From Mucilaginibacter sp. (lineage in GTDB: Bacteria > Bacteroidota > Bacteroidia > Sphingobacteriales > Sphingobacteriaceae), in contig NZ_JANYGQ010000033.1 in the NCBI RefSeq assembly GCF_025359345.1, positions 1-64,000 of the forward strand: a stretch of DNA of 64,000 nt. Direction: 5' to 3'. The notes below the pieces were generated by a model. That model had not been told where the DNA came from and did not search any database. It saw nothing but the letters and a program-made list of their open reading frames with translations. A program made the translations under genes and the position numbers. Shown one piece after another: positions 23,799 through 33,049 of this stretch; the first letter of the stretch is position 1; every line of letters begins with the position of its first letter.

Positions 23799-25775
23799 TT
23801 AATAATTCAGCAGCTTCTCCATCGTTTCCTCCAATCTCGCCTTCGCCAAAAATTGTTCCTCCAAAGCTTTATTCATCGGGATAGCGGTATCCAAACTGGC
23901 GCAGCGCATTATCGGGGCGTCCAGGTATTTAAAGCAATGCTCCGCCAAATGTGCCGCAATTTCGCCGCCGAAGCCGCTGGTTAGGGTATCCTCCGTTAAA
24001 ATTAATACCCGGCCGGTTTTTCTGGCGCTTGCTTCAACCACTTCTTTGTCCCATGGCTGCAGGCTGCGCAGGTCAATTATCTCTACAGATAAATCCGGGT
24101 GTTTGGCTGCATATTCAATAGCCCAATGAACGCCAAGTCCGTAGGTGATTATGCTGGCGATGCTCCCTTCCTGAATAACTTTTGCTTTGCCAATCTCAAC
24201 ATAATAATCACCCTCGGGCACATTGCCGGTATTGCTGCGGTACAGGTATTTATGCTCAAAATACATTACCGGATTGGGGTCGTCAATAGCAGCCATCAGT
24301 AAGCCTTTGGCATCATCGGGGAAAGCCGGGTAAACCACCTTCAGCCCAGGCGTTTTGGTAAACCAGGCCTCGTTACTTTGCGAGTGGAAAGGTCCAGCGC
24401 CGGTACCCGCGCCTGCCGGCATGCGGATAACTACATCAACCGCTTGTTCCCAGCGGTAATGCGTTTTGGCCAGATTATTTATAATCTGGTTAAAGCCTAC
24501 TGTCGCAAAATCGGCAAACTGCATTTCCATAACAGCCTTGTAGCCATTTATGGCCAGCCCCATAGCAGCCCCAACCACGCCCGACTCGCAAATGGGTGTA
24601 TTTCGCACCCGCCCGCGACCGAACTCTTCCACAAACCCCTGGGTGATTTTAAATGCGCCGCCGTACTCGGCAATATCCTGACCCATAATTACCAGGTTTG
24701 GGTATTTGCGCATACTTTGTCGCAACCCATCGCTAATGGCATCGATATAGCGTTTGGGGATTTTGTTGTTTGAAGGTTGGAAAGTTGGAATGTTGTACTG
24801 TTTGTACATATCCCTTACTTCTGTTTCAACGTGAGCTATTATATCCGGTTCACTGAAAACTTTTTCAATTTCCGTTTCAATCTGGGTCACAAATTCAGCC
24901 TTCATTTGCGGAATCCATTCGGGTTTCAGCACGCCTTCGCTCAGTAGATATCTTTCAAAGTTCTGTAACGGATCTTTTTCTTTCCAGATATCAAACAGCT
25001 GTTGAGGCACATATTTGGTGCCCGATGCTTCCTCGTGCCCCCGCATCCTGAAGGTCATGCATTCCAGCAAAACAGGCCGCGGTTTTTCGCGCATATTGGC
25101 GGCAATTTCGCTCACGGTATGGTAAACCTCAAGCAGGTTATTGCCATCAATACGGCGGCCTTCCATGCCATATCCTATGGCTTTATCAACCAAATATTTG
25201 CAATTGTACTGTTCACTTATCGGTGTCGACAGTCCGTAGCCGTTGTTCTCGATCAAAAATATAACGGGCAGTTTCCAAACGGCGGCAATATTCAAAGCCT
25301 CGTGGAAATCGCCCTCGCTGGTGGCGCCTTCGCCGGTAAACACCAGGGTTGCCTTTTTACGTTTGCTGAGTACATCCGCCAACCCAATGCCGTCCGCCAG
25401 GGCCAGCTGCGGCCCCAGGTGCGATATCATTCCAATGATTTTATATTCCTGTGTGCCGAAATGAAAAGAACGGTCACGGCCCTTGGTAAAGCCCGAAGCT
25501 TTGCCCTGCCATTGCGCCATTAAGCGCGACAACGGGATATCGCGGGTAGTAAAAACACCCAGGTTGCGGTGCATGGGCAATATGTATTCGTCGGCTGTCA
25601 TGGCCAGGGTGCTGCCAACGGCAATAGCTTCCTGCCCAATGCCCGAAAACCATTTGCCAATACGTCCCTGCCTTAATAGGATGAGCATTTTCTCCTCAAC
25701 AAGGCGCGGCCAAAGCAATTTTTTATAAAACTCAATTAATTGGCCATTATTCAGGTTTTTCCGGTCGAAAATCAT
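23799..25775 (-). CDS. Fused alpha/beta E1 subunit of a 2-oxo acid dehydrogenase complex
   Basis: The 658-residue protein joins both E1 subunits in one chain. Residues 1-325 are the thiamine-pyrophosphate-binding alpha part (GEGATSEGDFHEALNIAAVWKLPVIFLIENN, HRNLGVF); residues 335-658 are the transketolase-like beta part (QDIAEYGGAFKITQGF, FHSQSNEAWFTKTPGLKVVYP). Such E1 enzymes decarboxylate pyruvate, branched-chain 2-oxo acids or similar and pass the acyl group to lipoyl E2. The fused form is common in Bacteroidota and usually annotated as branched-chain or generic 2-oxo acid dehydrogenase. E2 and E3 are not adjacent; pdhC and pdhA are 14 kb away. The substrate is not decided by the sequence. 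Confidence 0.9.
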   Translation of the reverse strand: MIFDRKNLNNGQLIEFYKKLLWPRLVEEKMLILLRQGRIGKWFSGIGQEAIAVGSTLAMTADEYILPMHRNLGVFTTRDIPLSRLMAQWQGKASGFTKGRDRSFHFGTQEYKIIGMISHLGPQLALADGIGLADVLSKRKKATLVFTGEGATSEGDFHEALNIAAVWKLPVIFLIENNGYGLSTPISEQYNCKYLVDKAIGYGMEGRRIDGNNLLEVYHTVSEIAANMREKPRPVLLECMTFRMRGHEEASGTKYVPQQLFDIWKEKDPLQNFERYLLSEGVLKPEWIPQMKAEFVTQIETEIEKVFSEPDIIAHVETEVRDMYKQYNIPTFQPSNNKIPKRYIDAISDGLRQSMRKYPNLVIMGQDIAEYGGAFKITQGFVEEFGRGRVRNTPICESGVVGAAMGLAINGYKAVMEMQFADFATVGFNQIINNLAKTHYRWEQAVDVVIRMPAGAGTGAGPFHSQSNEAWFTKTPGLKVVYPAFPDDAKGLLMAAIDDPNPVMYFEHKYLYRSNTGNVPEGDYYVEIGKAKVIQEGSIASIITYGLGVHWAIEYAAKHPDLSVEIIDLRSLQPWDKEVVEASARKTGRVLILTEDTLTSGFGGEIAAHLAEHCFKYLDAPIMRCASLDTAIPMNKALEEQFLAKARLEETMEKLLNY

Positions 25776-25995
25776 CCGGCAAAACTACTGAAGTTTTTAG
25801 GAATTTGTTCGATAGTTCAGTGGTTCAATAATTCATTGGGAATTAGTTTGAAAATTACAAAACGGCTTTTTATTGGTAATTTCGACGTATTATTGCTGTT
25901 GCAAAATAATTCGAACTTTTTAAGTCATTATATTCAACCCGATAACTAACAAAAGCGATTGGTATCGACCGTGCCACTAATGAACAACTGAACTA
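25776..25995. other. Divergent intergenic region with TTCATTAGTTC-type words
   Basis: This 220-base gap separates the divergent E1 fusion and DUF4198 genes. Words such as TAGTTCAGTGGTTCAATAAT near 25813 have complementary counterparts CACTAATGAACAACTGAACT near 25974. No clear -7 box was found. Confidence 0.4.
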
Positions 25996-26859
25996 ATGAA
26001 CTACAAGAAACGTACCCCGCTCATACTTCTTATTCTTGGCGCTGCTATCGCTATATCGGCCGCCACCCATGATTTTTTCCTGCTGCCCGAATATTTTTAT
26101 ATGCACAAAGGGGGAACGCTTAACCTGCACCTGCTGATGGGCGATTTATTTGTAAAGGACACCGAAATACCTTACCAGTCAAATAAAACCAGCCGGTTTA
26201 TGCTGTATACCGGTTCCAAAAAGATCGATTTAACAAAAGCTGCAAAAGATAGCGCAGCGCCGGTGTTGAGTTACGAGATGACAATCCCGGGGCAGGCATT
26301 AATTGAGATGACAAGAAGCTACGAGTTCAGCTTTACTTCGCGCGATGCCTATGCCGAATTCCTAAATAACCAGGGGCTTGATAAAATGGCCGAAAAAGTA
26401 AAAAGCGGGAACCAGTTCAGGGTAAAAGAAAAATATACGCGCTACTTAAAAACACTGGTATCTGTCGACGAAGCAAAAGGCGATGCTTACCAAAAGAACT
26501 TAAACGAAGATTTTGAGCTGATTTTAAAGGAAAACCCTTTTAAAAAGCGTTATGGCGACGATATGATTGCTGTGCTGAAATTTAAAGGGAAGCCTGCGGC
26601 ATCGGCATCTGTTGGGTTGTACATAAAAACCACCAACGGCAATGTTTATACCCAAAATCTGACAACCAGCCCCGAGGGTGAAGTAACGTTTAACCTGAGT
26701 CGCGAAGGTGTTTACCTGCTACGCAGTGTACGCATTGAGCCAACTAAAGATAAAGACGCCGACTATGAAAGCTGGTGGACATCATACACATTCCCCTTCA
26801 GCAGCTCAGAAGAATTGCCGAATACTTACAAGGAATTTGGGTTTGGAAATAAACACTAA
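25996..26859 (+). CDS. DUF4198 domain protein, periplasmic
   Basis: The 287-residue product begins with an uncleaved or lipid-free signal segment (TPLILLILGAAIAISAATHDFFLLPEYF). The early His-Asp-Phe-Phe-Leu and the later beta-sandwich with VLKFKGKPAASASVGLYIK and TTSPEGEVTFNLSREGVYLLRSVRIEP fit DUF4198, a family often linked with metal (cobalt or nickel) uptake or cell-surface processes. No transporter is adjacent, so no specific role can be claimed. The C terminus ends SSSEELPNTYKEFGFGNKH. Confidence 0.75.
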   Translation: MNYKKRTPLILLILGAAIAISAATHDFFLLPEYFYMHKGGTLNLHLLMGDLFVKDTEIPYQSNKTSRFMLYTGSKKIDLTKAAKDSAAPVLSYEMTIPGQALIEMTRSYEFSFTSRDAYAEFLNNQGLDKMAEKVKSGNQFRVKEKYTRYLKTLVSVDEAKGDAYQKNLNEDFELILKENPFKKRYGDDMIAVLKFKGKPAASASVGLYIKTTNGNVYTQNLTTSPEGEVTFNLSREGVYLLRSVRIEPTKDKDADYESWWTSYTFPFSSSEELPNTYKEFGFGNKH

Positions 26860-26861
26860 CT

Positions 26862-26992
26862 AATTTCGGATTTCGGAATTTCGATTTCGGATTTTTTCGA
26901 ATGCGGAGTGCGAAGTGTCGAATGCGGAATGTTTTTGAATATAAAGTAGCTGTTTACACTCCGCAATTGGCGTTCGGACTTTCGCATTTTTT
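26862..26992. repeat. GATTTCGG / AATGCGGA word array between convergent genes
   Basis: The left half repeats TTTCGGATTTCGGAATTTCG and CGAATGCGGAGTGCGAAGTG; the right half (26955-26988) contains ACACTCCGCAATTGGCGTTC and GGACTTTCGCATTTT, complementary to parts of the left. It lies between the convergent DUF4198 and LutB-like genes. Confidence 0.5.
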
Positions 26993-28378
26993 CTACTCTC
27001 CAAAATTGTTTTTCTCCTTGTACATCCTGCTGAATGATTTATCGGCGACTTTTGGCATCTCTTTGTAATGCCCCCAGGTTTTTTTGAAGAAGGTGCGGAG
27101 CATAATATTTTTTGTTTTGCCGCTTAAAAAGTCAGTGAGCTTACGGCTCAGCATCGCTTTTTTCCAAAGCGACCAGCCCCATTTTTCTTTGGTGTTTACC
27201 AGGTGCTCCTGTACGGAGTCGCGGCGGTTAAGCAGCAGCATTTTATGGATATCGATTTTTACCGGGCACACTTCGGTACACTTGCCGCAAAGGCTTGATG
27301 CGTAGCTCAAGTGCTTAAACTCCTCCATCCCGGCCATGTGCGGCGTAATGATTGAGCCGATGGGGCCGCTATACGTGGTTTCGTAAGTATGGCCGCCAAT
27401 ATTTTTATAAACCGGGCATGCATTCAGGCAGGCACCGCAACGTATGCAATATAAAGCCTGGCGCTGGTCCTTTTGTGCAAGCAGGTTGGTGCGGCCGTTA
27501 TCCAGCAATATCACGTACATCTCTTCGGGGCCGTCGGTTTCGTTGGGCTGGCGGGGGCCGCTTAATATGGAGTTGTAAACCGTGAGGTTTTGCCCGGTGC
27601 CATGTGTAGCTAGCATAGGCCAAAACAGGTCGAGGTCCATTATCGAAGGCACAATTTTTTCGATACCCACAACCGCAATATGTATTTTAGGAAACGACGT
27701 ACTTAAGCGGGCATTGCCCTCGTTTTCGGTAATTGCTATGCTGCCGGTATCGGCAATTAAAAAATTAGCACCGGTTATGCCCACATCGGCTTGTACATAT
27801 TTGTCGCGCAATAATTCGCGTGCCTTTTGGGTAAGCTGCTCGGGGTTAAAATCAAGCGGGGTGCCAAATTTTTCGTTAAACAGTTTTGCGATGTCTTCCT
27901 TTGAAAGGTGCATCGCGGGTGTTACGATATGATAAGGCCGCTGGCCCAGCAATTGCACAATATATTCGCCAAGGTCGGTTTCTAACGATTCGATGTGGTT
28001 CGCCTCTAAAAATTCATTCATCTGAATTTCTTCGGTAGCCATCGACTTTGATTTTACAACGGTTTTAGCACCTGCTTTTTTGATGATGTTCAGTATCTCG
28101 CGGTTGGCTTCTTCAGCATCATTCGCCCATATCACCTTGCCGCCGTGTTTCTGGAAGTTGGCTTCAAACTCTGGTAAAATCTTGTCGAGGTTTTCCATCA
28201 CCTTCCACTTTACCACATGAGCTTTGCGCTTGGTGTTTTCAAGATTGATAATCTTCGACAAGCCCCTGTCTACCGCAGCATCGTACTTACCAATATTATA
28301 ATTGATAATGCGGCGATGGTCCATATCAAAGGCTTTACCTTCGGATGTAACCAGGAATTCGTCAGCAGTGGTCCCCAT
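26993..28378 (-). CDS. lutB: LutB-like iron-sulfur LUD-domain protein
   Basis: LutB is part of the LutABC lactate oxidation complex. The 461-residue product has an N-terminal LUD domain (residues 60-290, KTVVKSKSMATEEIQMNEFLE and ADVGITGANFLIADTGSI) and two 4Fe-4S clusters in the C-terminal third: CIRCGACLNACPVYKN and LCGKCTEVCPVKIDIHK. This is the full LutB architecture. No lutA or lutC is next to it in the window, though they are often apart in Bacteroidota. Use in lactate or other 2-hydroxy-acid oxidation is inferred. Confidence 0.88.
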   Translation of the reverse strand: MGTTADEFLVTSEGKAFDMDHRRIINYNIGKYDAAVDRGLSKIINLENTKRKAHVVKWKVMENLDKILPEFEANFQKHGGKVIWANDAEEANREILNIIKKAGAKTVVKSKSMATEEIQMNEFLEANHIESLETDLGEYIVQLLGQRPYHIVTPAMHLSKEDIAKLFNEKFGTPLDFNPEQLTQKARELLRDKYVQADVGITGANFLIADTGSIAITENEGNARLSTSFPKIHIAVVGIEKIVPSIMDLDLFWPMLATHGTGQNLTVYNSILSGPRQPNETDGPEEMYVILLDNGRTNLLAQKDQRQALYCIRCGACLNACPVYKNIGGHTYETTYSGPIGSIITPHMAGMEEFKHLSYASSLCGKCTEVCPVKIDIHKMLLLNRRDSVQEHLVNTKEKWGWSLWKKAMLSRKLTDFLSGKTKNIMLRTFFKKTWGHYKEMPKVADKSFSRMYKEKNNFGE

Positions 28379-28484
28379 ATTGCGAAGTTAGTTATTTAGT
28401 TTATTAGGTGAGCAGTTGATTAGGTTGATTAAGTTAATTTTGTTGTTTTTGACTTAACTATTTAAACACATTAATTTATTACGC

Positions 28485-28520
28485 AAATAAAAAGGGACAA
28501 GCTAAATGCTCGTCCCCTTT
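28485..28520 (-). terminator. Intrinsic terminator after the first M28 peptidase gene
   Basis: On the minus strand AAAGGGGACGAGC pairs with GCTTGTCCCTTT (one G-U and one bulge) across five bases, followed by TTTTATTT. It lies 60 bases after the stop of the M28 gene at 28579. Confidence 0.75.
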
Positions 28521-28578
28521 AAAGTATATCGTCCTAATAGAGTAAAAATGGATTATATCTTAATCAACCACTCACTAC

Positions 28579-30141
28579 TTACTTGCTACCTTCTTCTTTC
28601 TTTCCGTCAACTACAGGGCGGTTATCAGCGTTTACCAAATCCCATGCAGTATAAAATGCAAGTTGGGCACGTTTAGCTAACAGCGGAAAGTTTATTTTAC
28701 TTACCTCGTCGCCAACGCCGTGGTAGTCGGCATGCTCGCCGTTAAAGTAGAAAATGATTGGCACGCCGTGTTTGGCAAAATTGTAATGGTCTGAGCGGTG
28801 ATAAAAATCGTTAGGGTCTTTCGGGTCGTCGTATTTGTAATCAAGCACCATGTTGGTGTAGGTTTTGTTCGCCTTTTCGCCAACGTTATGTAAATCAGTA
28901 CTTAACATTCCCGAGCCTATCACATAAACGTAGTTTGCAGAATCGGCTTTACCTTTATATTCGTAACCAACGCGACCAATCATATCTATGTTCAAATCGG
29001 CAATGGTGTTGGCCAATGGGATAACCGGATGATCAGTATAATACTCAGAACCCAGCAGGCCTTTTTCTTCGCCCACGTTACCTAAAAACAATATGCTGCG
29101 GCGTGGGCCGTGGCCATCTTTTTTTGCTTTTGAAAACGCCCTGGCAATTGTCATTATACCGGTAGTACCTGAGCCGTCATCATCAGCGCCGTTGTTAACG
29201 CGGTCGCCTTTGGTGCCTTCGGGCAGCAGACCGATATGATCGTAATGGGCCGATATTACCAGCACCTCATCTTTCAGCTTAGGGTCGCTGCCGGGCAAAA
29301 AGCCCAGCACATCAACGGCTTTTACATCTTTCTTCACGCTGTTGTAGCTGAGCTTTACGTCGGCTTTAATGGTTTGTACGGCGCCGCCGTCAGTTTTAAG
29401 TTGTTCGAAAGTCTTTCCGCCCGATTTTACCAGTTCCTCGGCAACCTCATTGGTTATCCAGAAAACGGCAGGCTTGGTTTCAACTGGTTTTGTATCTTCC
29501 TTTTTGATGGTTAAGCGCGGGGCAAGGATATAGTTTTTGTACTTGGTAAGCACACCGGCAATTTCCGAATTTGCCGCCAAAATCATCGCCGGGTTTTTGC
29601 TCATCAGGTTTTTAGTAATCGCTGCACGTGCTTCCGAACCACGGAAACTGGTTCCCTGCGGTTTACCGTCCGCGGCTTTGTCTTCGTTTATCCAAAGCAC
29701 AATTTTACCGGTAAGGTCGGTGTTCCCAATCTCAGCTTCGGTGCCGTAACCAACAAATACGATTTCGCTGGTGTTTAGCGTCCTGTCTGTTGATGGTTGA
29801 ACGGCATAAAAGCTGTCGCCGTTTGCAAATGTCTTGCCGCCCACGGCAAAAGTTGCGTTCAACGAGTTTTCAGTAAGCGGAACGTCAAAAAAGTACGAGC
29901 CGTTTACAATTGGCTGCAGGCCTAATGATTTAAACTCATCTGCAATATAATGTGCAGCTTTTTCGGCGCCGGGTTTGCCGGTTTCGCGGCCTTCGTATGC
30001 GTCAGATGCGATAATGCTTAAATGTTTTTTGGCCAGGTCCGGGCTTATGATGCCGGCATATTTCATGGCGGTGGGATTTTGCTGTGCCCATACGCAGGTT
30101 ATCGAACCAGCCAGGGCGATGGATAATATAATTTTTTTCAT
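28579..30141 (-). CDS. M28 family metallopeptidase, paralog 1
   Basis: The 520-residue exported protein (signal peptide ending CVWAQ) has a protease-associated insert (residues about 90-260) and an M28 zinc domain. The zinc and catalytic residues are visible: His-Asp in SAHYDHIG, Asp in NNGADDDGSGT, Glu-Glu in NVGEEKGLLGS, Asp in LNIDMIGR and His in HRSDHYNFAKHG. M28 enzymes are aminopeptidases or glutamate carboxypeptidase-like. It is a close paralog of the next gene (30243-31832): the N-terminal 90 residues and the zinc domain are nearly identical, while the insert differs. A terminator between them shows they are separate transcripts. Confidence 0.9.
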   Translation of the reverse strand: MKKIILSIALAGSITCVWAQQNPTAMKYAGIISPDLAKKHLSIIASDAYEGRETGKPGAEKAAHYIADEFKSLGLQPIVNGSYFFDVPLTENSLNATFAVGGKTFANGDSFYAVQPSTDRTLNTSEIVFVGYGTEAEIGNTDLTGKIVLWINEDKAADGKPQGTSFRGSEARAAITKNLMSKNPAMILAANSEIAGVLTKYKNYILAPRLTIKKEDTKPVETKPAVFWITNEVAEELVKSGGKTFEQLKTDGGAVQTIKADVKLSYNSVKKDVKAVDVLGFLPGSDPKLKDEVLVISAHYDHIGLLPEGTKGDRVNNGADDDGSGTTGIMTIARAFSKAKKDGHGPRRSILFLGNVGEEKGLLGSEYYTDHPVIPLANTIADLNIDMIGRVGYEYKGKADSANYVYVIGSGMLSTDLHNVGEKANKTYTNMVLDYKYDDPKDPNDFYHRSDHYNFAKHGVPIIFYFNGEHADYHGVGDEVSKINFPLLAKRAQLAFYTAWDLVNADNRPVVDGKKEEGSK

Positions 30142-30179
30142 ATTTTTTTATTAGCGGCTTAAAGTAGGCAATTTGTTTA

Positions 30180-30217
30180 AACAAAAATAAGCGATAGTTA
30201 CCTTTCTATCGCTTATT
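30180..30217 (-). terminator. Intrinsic terminator after the second M28 peptidase gene
   Basis: AATAAGCGATAG (30186-30197) pairs with CTATCGCTTATT (30206-30217). On the minus strand the hairpin is followed by TTTTTGTTT. It separates the tandem M28 genes. Confidence 0.8.
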
Positions 30218-30242
30218 AAAATCGGTTAGTTATCCGAAAACA

Positions 30243-31832
30243 TTATTTCTTCCCGTCAACAACCGGGCGCTTATCGGCGTTTGCCAAATCCCATGCAGTA
30301 TAAAATACCAACTGTGCGCGTTTGGCCAGCAGCGGGAAGTTTATTTTACTTACTTCGTCGCCGGGGCGGTGGTAATCGGCATGTACGCCGTTAAAGTAAA
30401 ATATGATAGGAACGCCGTGCTTGGCAAAATTGTAGTGGTCCGAGCGATAGTAAAAACGGTTCGGGTCGGCAGGATCGTCGTATTTGTAATCCAAATCAAG
30501 TTTGGTGTAAAGGTTGTTTGCGTTTTCGCCCACCTTGTGCAAATCGGTGCTGAGCATCGACGAACCGATAACGTAAACGTTATTTGCCGAATCGGGCTTG
30601 CCAATGTAATCAACCCCAATGCGGCCAATCATGTCGATATTCAAATCGGCGATGGTATTAGCCAATGGGATAACCGGATGATCAGTATAATATTCGGAAC
30701 CCAGCAGGCCTTTTTCTTCGCCCACGTTACCTAAAAAGAGTATGCTGCGGCGCGGGCCATGACCATCTTTTTTAGCTTTTGAAAACGCCCTGGCAAGTTC
30801 CATAATGGCGGTAGTACCCGAGCCATCGTCATCGGCGCCATTGTTTACCATATCTTTCGACCCTTCGGGCATTAAGCCGATATGGTCATAGTGTGCCGAT
30901 ATTACCAGCACTTCGTCTTTAAGTTTTGGGTCGCTGCCTGGTAAAAAGCCCAGCACATCAACAGCTTTAACAGGTATTTCTTCAGTAGCGTATGATGCAA
31001 CAACATCGGCCTTAACTGTTTGTGATTGCGGTGTGCCAGCCTGGTCGATAGCTGCTTTTAAATCAGCAACGGTTTTGCCGCTGTTCTTTAAAATCATGTC
31101 GGCAGTTGCCATCGGGATGGTGATAACTACCGCGGGGTTTTCGCCTTCGTGTTTTAGCATCATTGGCAATGCGCGACCACCACCACCTTGTCCGCCGGGC
31201 CTTGGGCCACCTGCGGGAGCGGTTGTAGTTACTGCTAATATTAACAAAGGTTTTTTGCTTTGTATTAAATCAAGACGTTTGCGGCTACGCGGAGTGCTCC
31301 AGTCAGAAACTTTATCAGTGCCTGTAATTTTCGATTTGCCATCACTCATCGGCTCGCCGGCGCTGATGTAGATTACCACTTTACCGGCAATATCCACACC
31401 TTTTAAGTCGTCGTAATTATCAGCGCCGATTCCGTAGCCAATAAATACTACATCTTTAGCATCAATATTTTTAGTCCCTGCGCCACCACGTGCGGTAAAA
31501 TCTTTACCCATTTCGAGTGCGGTACCGTTTACAGTGAACGAATTTACCTTGAACGAGTTTTGTACTACGGGTACATCAAAAAAGTACGAACCGTTTACAA
31601 TCGGCTGCAGGCCCAGCGATTTAAATTCATCGGCAATGTAGTGGGCAGCTTTGTCGGCGCCGGGTTTACCGGTTTCACGGCCTTCAAAAGCGTCTGATGC
31701 AATAATGCTGAGGTGCTTGTTAGCCAATTCAGGGCTGACGATCTCAGCATACTTCATGGCTGTTTTGTTCTGCTGTGCGCAGGCCCCCGTTACCAAACCA
31801 ATGCTGGCGAGGGTTAAAAATAATTTATTCAT
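30243..31832 (-). CDS. M28 family metallopeptidase, paralog 2
   Basis: The 529-residue product has a signal peptide (MNKLFLTLASIGLVTGACAQ). The zinc site matches paralog 1 (SAHYDHIG, NNGADDDGSGT, GEEKGLLGSEYY, NIDMIGR, YRSDHYNFAKHG). The middle insert differs, with a PAGGPRPGGQGGGGR glycine-rich stretch absent from paralog 1. The protein may be lipidated, since a Cys lies at GACAQ, but the following residues are not typical. The tandem pair arose by duplication; the differing inserts suggest divergence in substrate access. Confidence 0.9.
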   Translation of the reverse strand: MNKLFLTLASIGLVTGACAQQNKTAMKYAEIVSPELANKHLSIIASDAFEGRETGKPGADKAAHYIADEFKSLGLQPIVNGSYFFDVPVVQNSFKVNSFTVNGTALEMGKDFTARGGAGTKNIDAKDVVFIGYGIGADNYDDLKGVDIAGKVVIYISAGEPMSDGKSKITGTDKVSDWSTPRSRKRLDLIQSKKPLLILAVTTTAPAGGPRPGGQGGGGRALPMMLKHEGENPAVVITIPMATADMILKNSGKTVADLKAAIDQAGTPQSQTVKADVVASYATEEIPVKAVDVLGFLPGSDPKLKDEVLVISAHYDHIGLMPEGSKDMVNNGADDDGSGTTAIMELARAFSKAKKDGHGPRRSILFLGNVGEEKGLLGSEYYTDHPVIPLANTIADLNIDMIGRIGVDYIGKPDSANNVYVIGSSMLSTDLHKVGENANNLYTKLDLDYKYDDPADPNRFYYRSDHYNFAKHGVPIIFYFNGVHADYHRPGDEVSKINFPLLAKRAQLVFYTAWDLANADKRPVVDGKK

Positions 31833-31865
31833 TTTTGGTCAGTTAGTTTCTTTGGTTCATTGTTG

Positions 31866-31883
31866 ATCCCGCACGTGCGGGAT
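31866..31883. repeat. Perfect palindrome ATCCCGCACGTGCGGGAT
   Basis: The 18-base sequence is its own reverse complement and lies 34 bases upstream of the second M28 gene. It could be a protein-binding site or a REP unit. Nothing in the sequence decides which. Confidence 0.5.
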
Positions 31884-32025
31884 AGTTCATAGCAGAAAAG
31901 TAGTAGGGAGCAGTATCTAGTGGCTAAAACATACCCTTGGCTGTGTCACCACAGCCAACTAACTCAAAGGGGTAAAGGGGCGCAATCCTTTTCCTTTCAA
32001 AACCTTTCGCCTTTTACCTTTTTCC

Positions 32026-32460
32026 TCAACACGCAATCTTATTCACCCTGTTTGCATGGCGCCCGCCCTCAAACCTGGTGTCTAAAAATATCGCTACAAT
32101 TTTTTTTGCTTCTTCAATTGATATATGTCGCGCCGGGATGCAAACAATATTTGCATCGTTATGGCTGCGGGCACGTTCGGCCAGTTCCTCGTTCCAGCAA
32201 ATGGCTGCGCGGATGCCCTGGTGCTTGTTGGCGGTAATGGCCACACCGTTGCCACTGCCGCAAACCAAAATTCCGAAATCAAAATCGCCGCTTTCAACAC
32301 CTAAAGCTACCGGGTGGGCAAAGTCGGGGTAATCTGCCGAAGCATCCGAATACGTTCCAAAGTCTTTAACCTCAGCTACGTTTAACGATTCAATCAGTTG
32401 TTTTTTGTACTCAAAGCCGGCATGGTCGGCGCCAATGGCAATTTTTAGCCCGTTGTTCAT
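32026..32460 (-). CDS. rpiB: Ribose-5-phosphate isomerase B
   Basis: RpiB interconverts ribose-5-phosphate and ribulose-5-phosphate in the pentose phosphate pathway. The 144-residue product has the signatures IGADHAGFEYKKQL at the N terminus, YPDFAHPVA, LVCGSGNGVAITANKHQGIRAA with the catalytic Cys-Gly-Ser, and SHNDANIVCIPARHI with the His-Asn pair. On the minus strand 32466-32473 reads TAGATTTG, a -7 box so close that transcription would begin at or near the start codon. The stop is separated from the M28 cluster by about 190 bases holding nothing recognised. Confidence 0.95.
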   Translation of the reverse strand: MNNGLKIAIGADHAGFEYKKQLIESLNVAEVKDFGTYSDASADYPDFAHPVALGVESGDFDFGILVCGSGNGVAITANKHQGIRAAICWNEELAERARSHNDANIVCIPARHISIEEAKKIVAIFLDTRFEGGRHANRVNKIAC

Positions 32461-32564
32461 AATGTCAAATCTAATGATTATTGTAAGGGACGAAGGTAAA
32501 ATTTTTGATGGATAAAGGGGGGATTTACCGAATTACCCGGTACAAAACTTAACCTCTCAATCCC

Positions 32565-32823
32565 AAAAAGTTTACACTTTTTTGCGTTGAATAATTGCAA
32601 TGAGTAACAATATAAATAGGTGCAGCCGTTTGCAAAGCGTTCCGTTTTTGCACGCGGAATACCCGGAACGTCATGAAACATGCTGATTATCAGTGTTTCT
32701 AATTTTTGAAGGTGCTGGGTTAACGCAAGCAGCTTATTATAAAAGGCCATGAAATGACATTTTTAGATAGGCAACCCGTGTAAACTGACAACAGGGTTAA
32801 TTATTAAAAGTGTAAACTTTTTT
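32565..32823. mobile_element. Possible MITE-like unit with 17-bp terminal inverted repeats
   Basis: AAAAAGTTTACACTTTT at 32565-32581 is repeated inverted at 32806-32823 (AAAAGTGTAAACTTTTTT). The roughly 260-base unit fills much of the 590-base gap between rpiB and the M16 gene and contains copy 2 of the dispersed repeat. No coding content is credible. A 90-codon minus-strand frame exists across it but consists of repeat sequence. Target-site duplication was not established. Confidence 0.4.
32637..32695 (+). repeat. 57-bp dispersed repeat, copy 2
   Basis: It reads GCGTTCCGTTTTTGCACGCG, GAATACCCGGAACG, then ATGAAACATGCTGATTATCA. The near-palindromic CGTTCC...GGAACG core is shared with copies 1 and 3. 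Confidence 0.7.
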
Positions 32824-33049
32824 CAAGACGACACACAAGTTATAATCTACTTCAACTATAATTCAAAAGCGAGTCCGATGTCTTTTGTAAACGATCGAGA
32901 TAACTCTTAGACGTAGCAAAGCTCTGTGGTTACCAATCAACCAGCTATTACGTAACCAATATCACCATGGTCCATTGATTGTCCTGTGTAGAGATTGCTT
33001 CGTTCCTCGCAACGACGCGTTGAAAGAACTTGTCAGCTCCCCAATCACC

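Noticed and set aside
32478..32750. 90-codon minus-strand frame between rpiB and the M16 gene
   Set aside because: It is composed of dispersed-repeat and inverted-repeat sequence, shows no protein-like composition and lacks a promoter.
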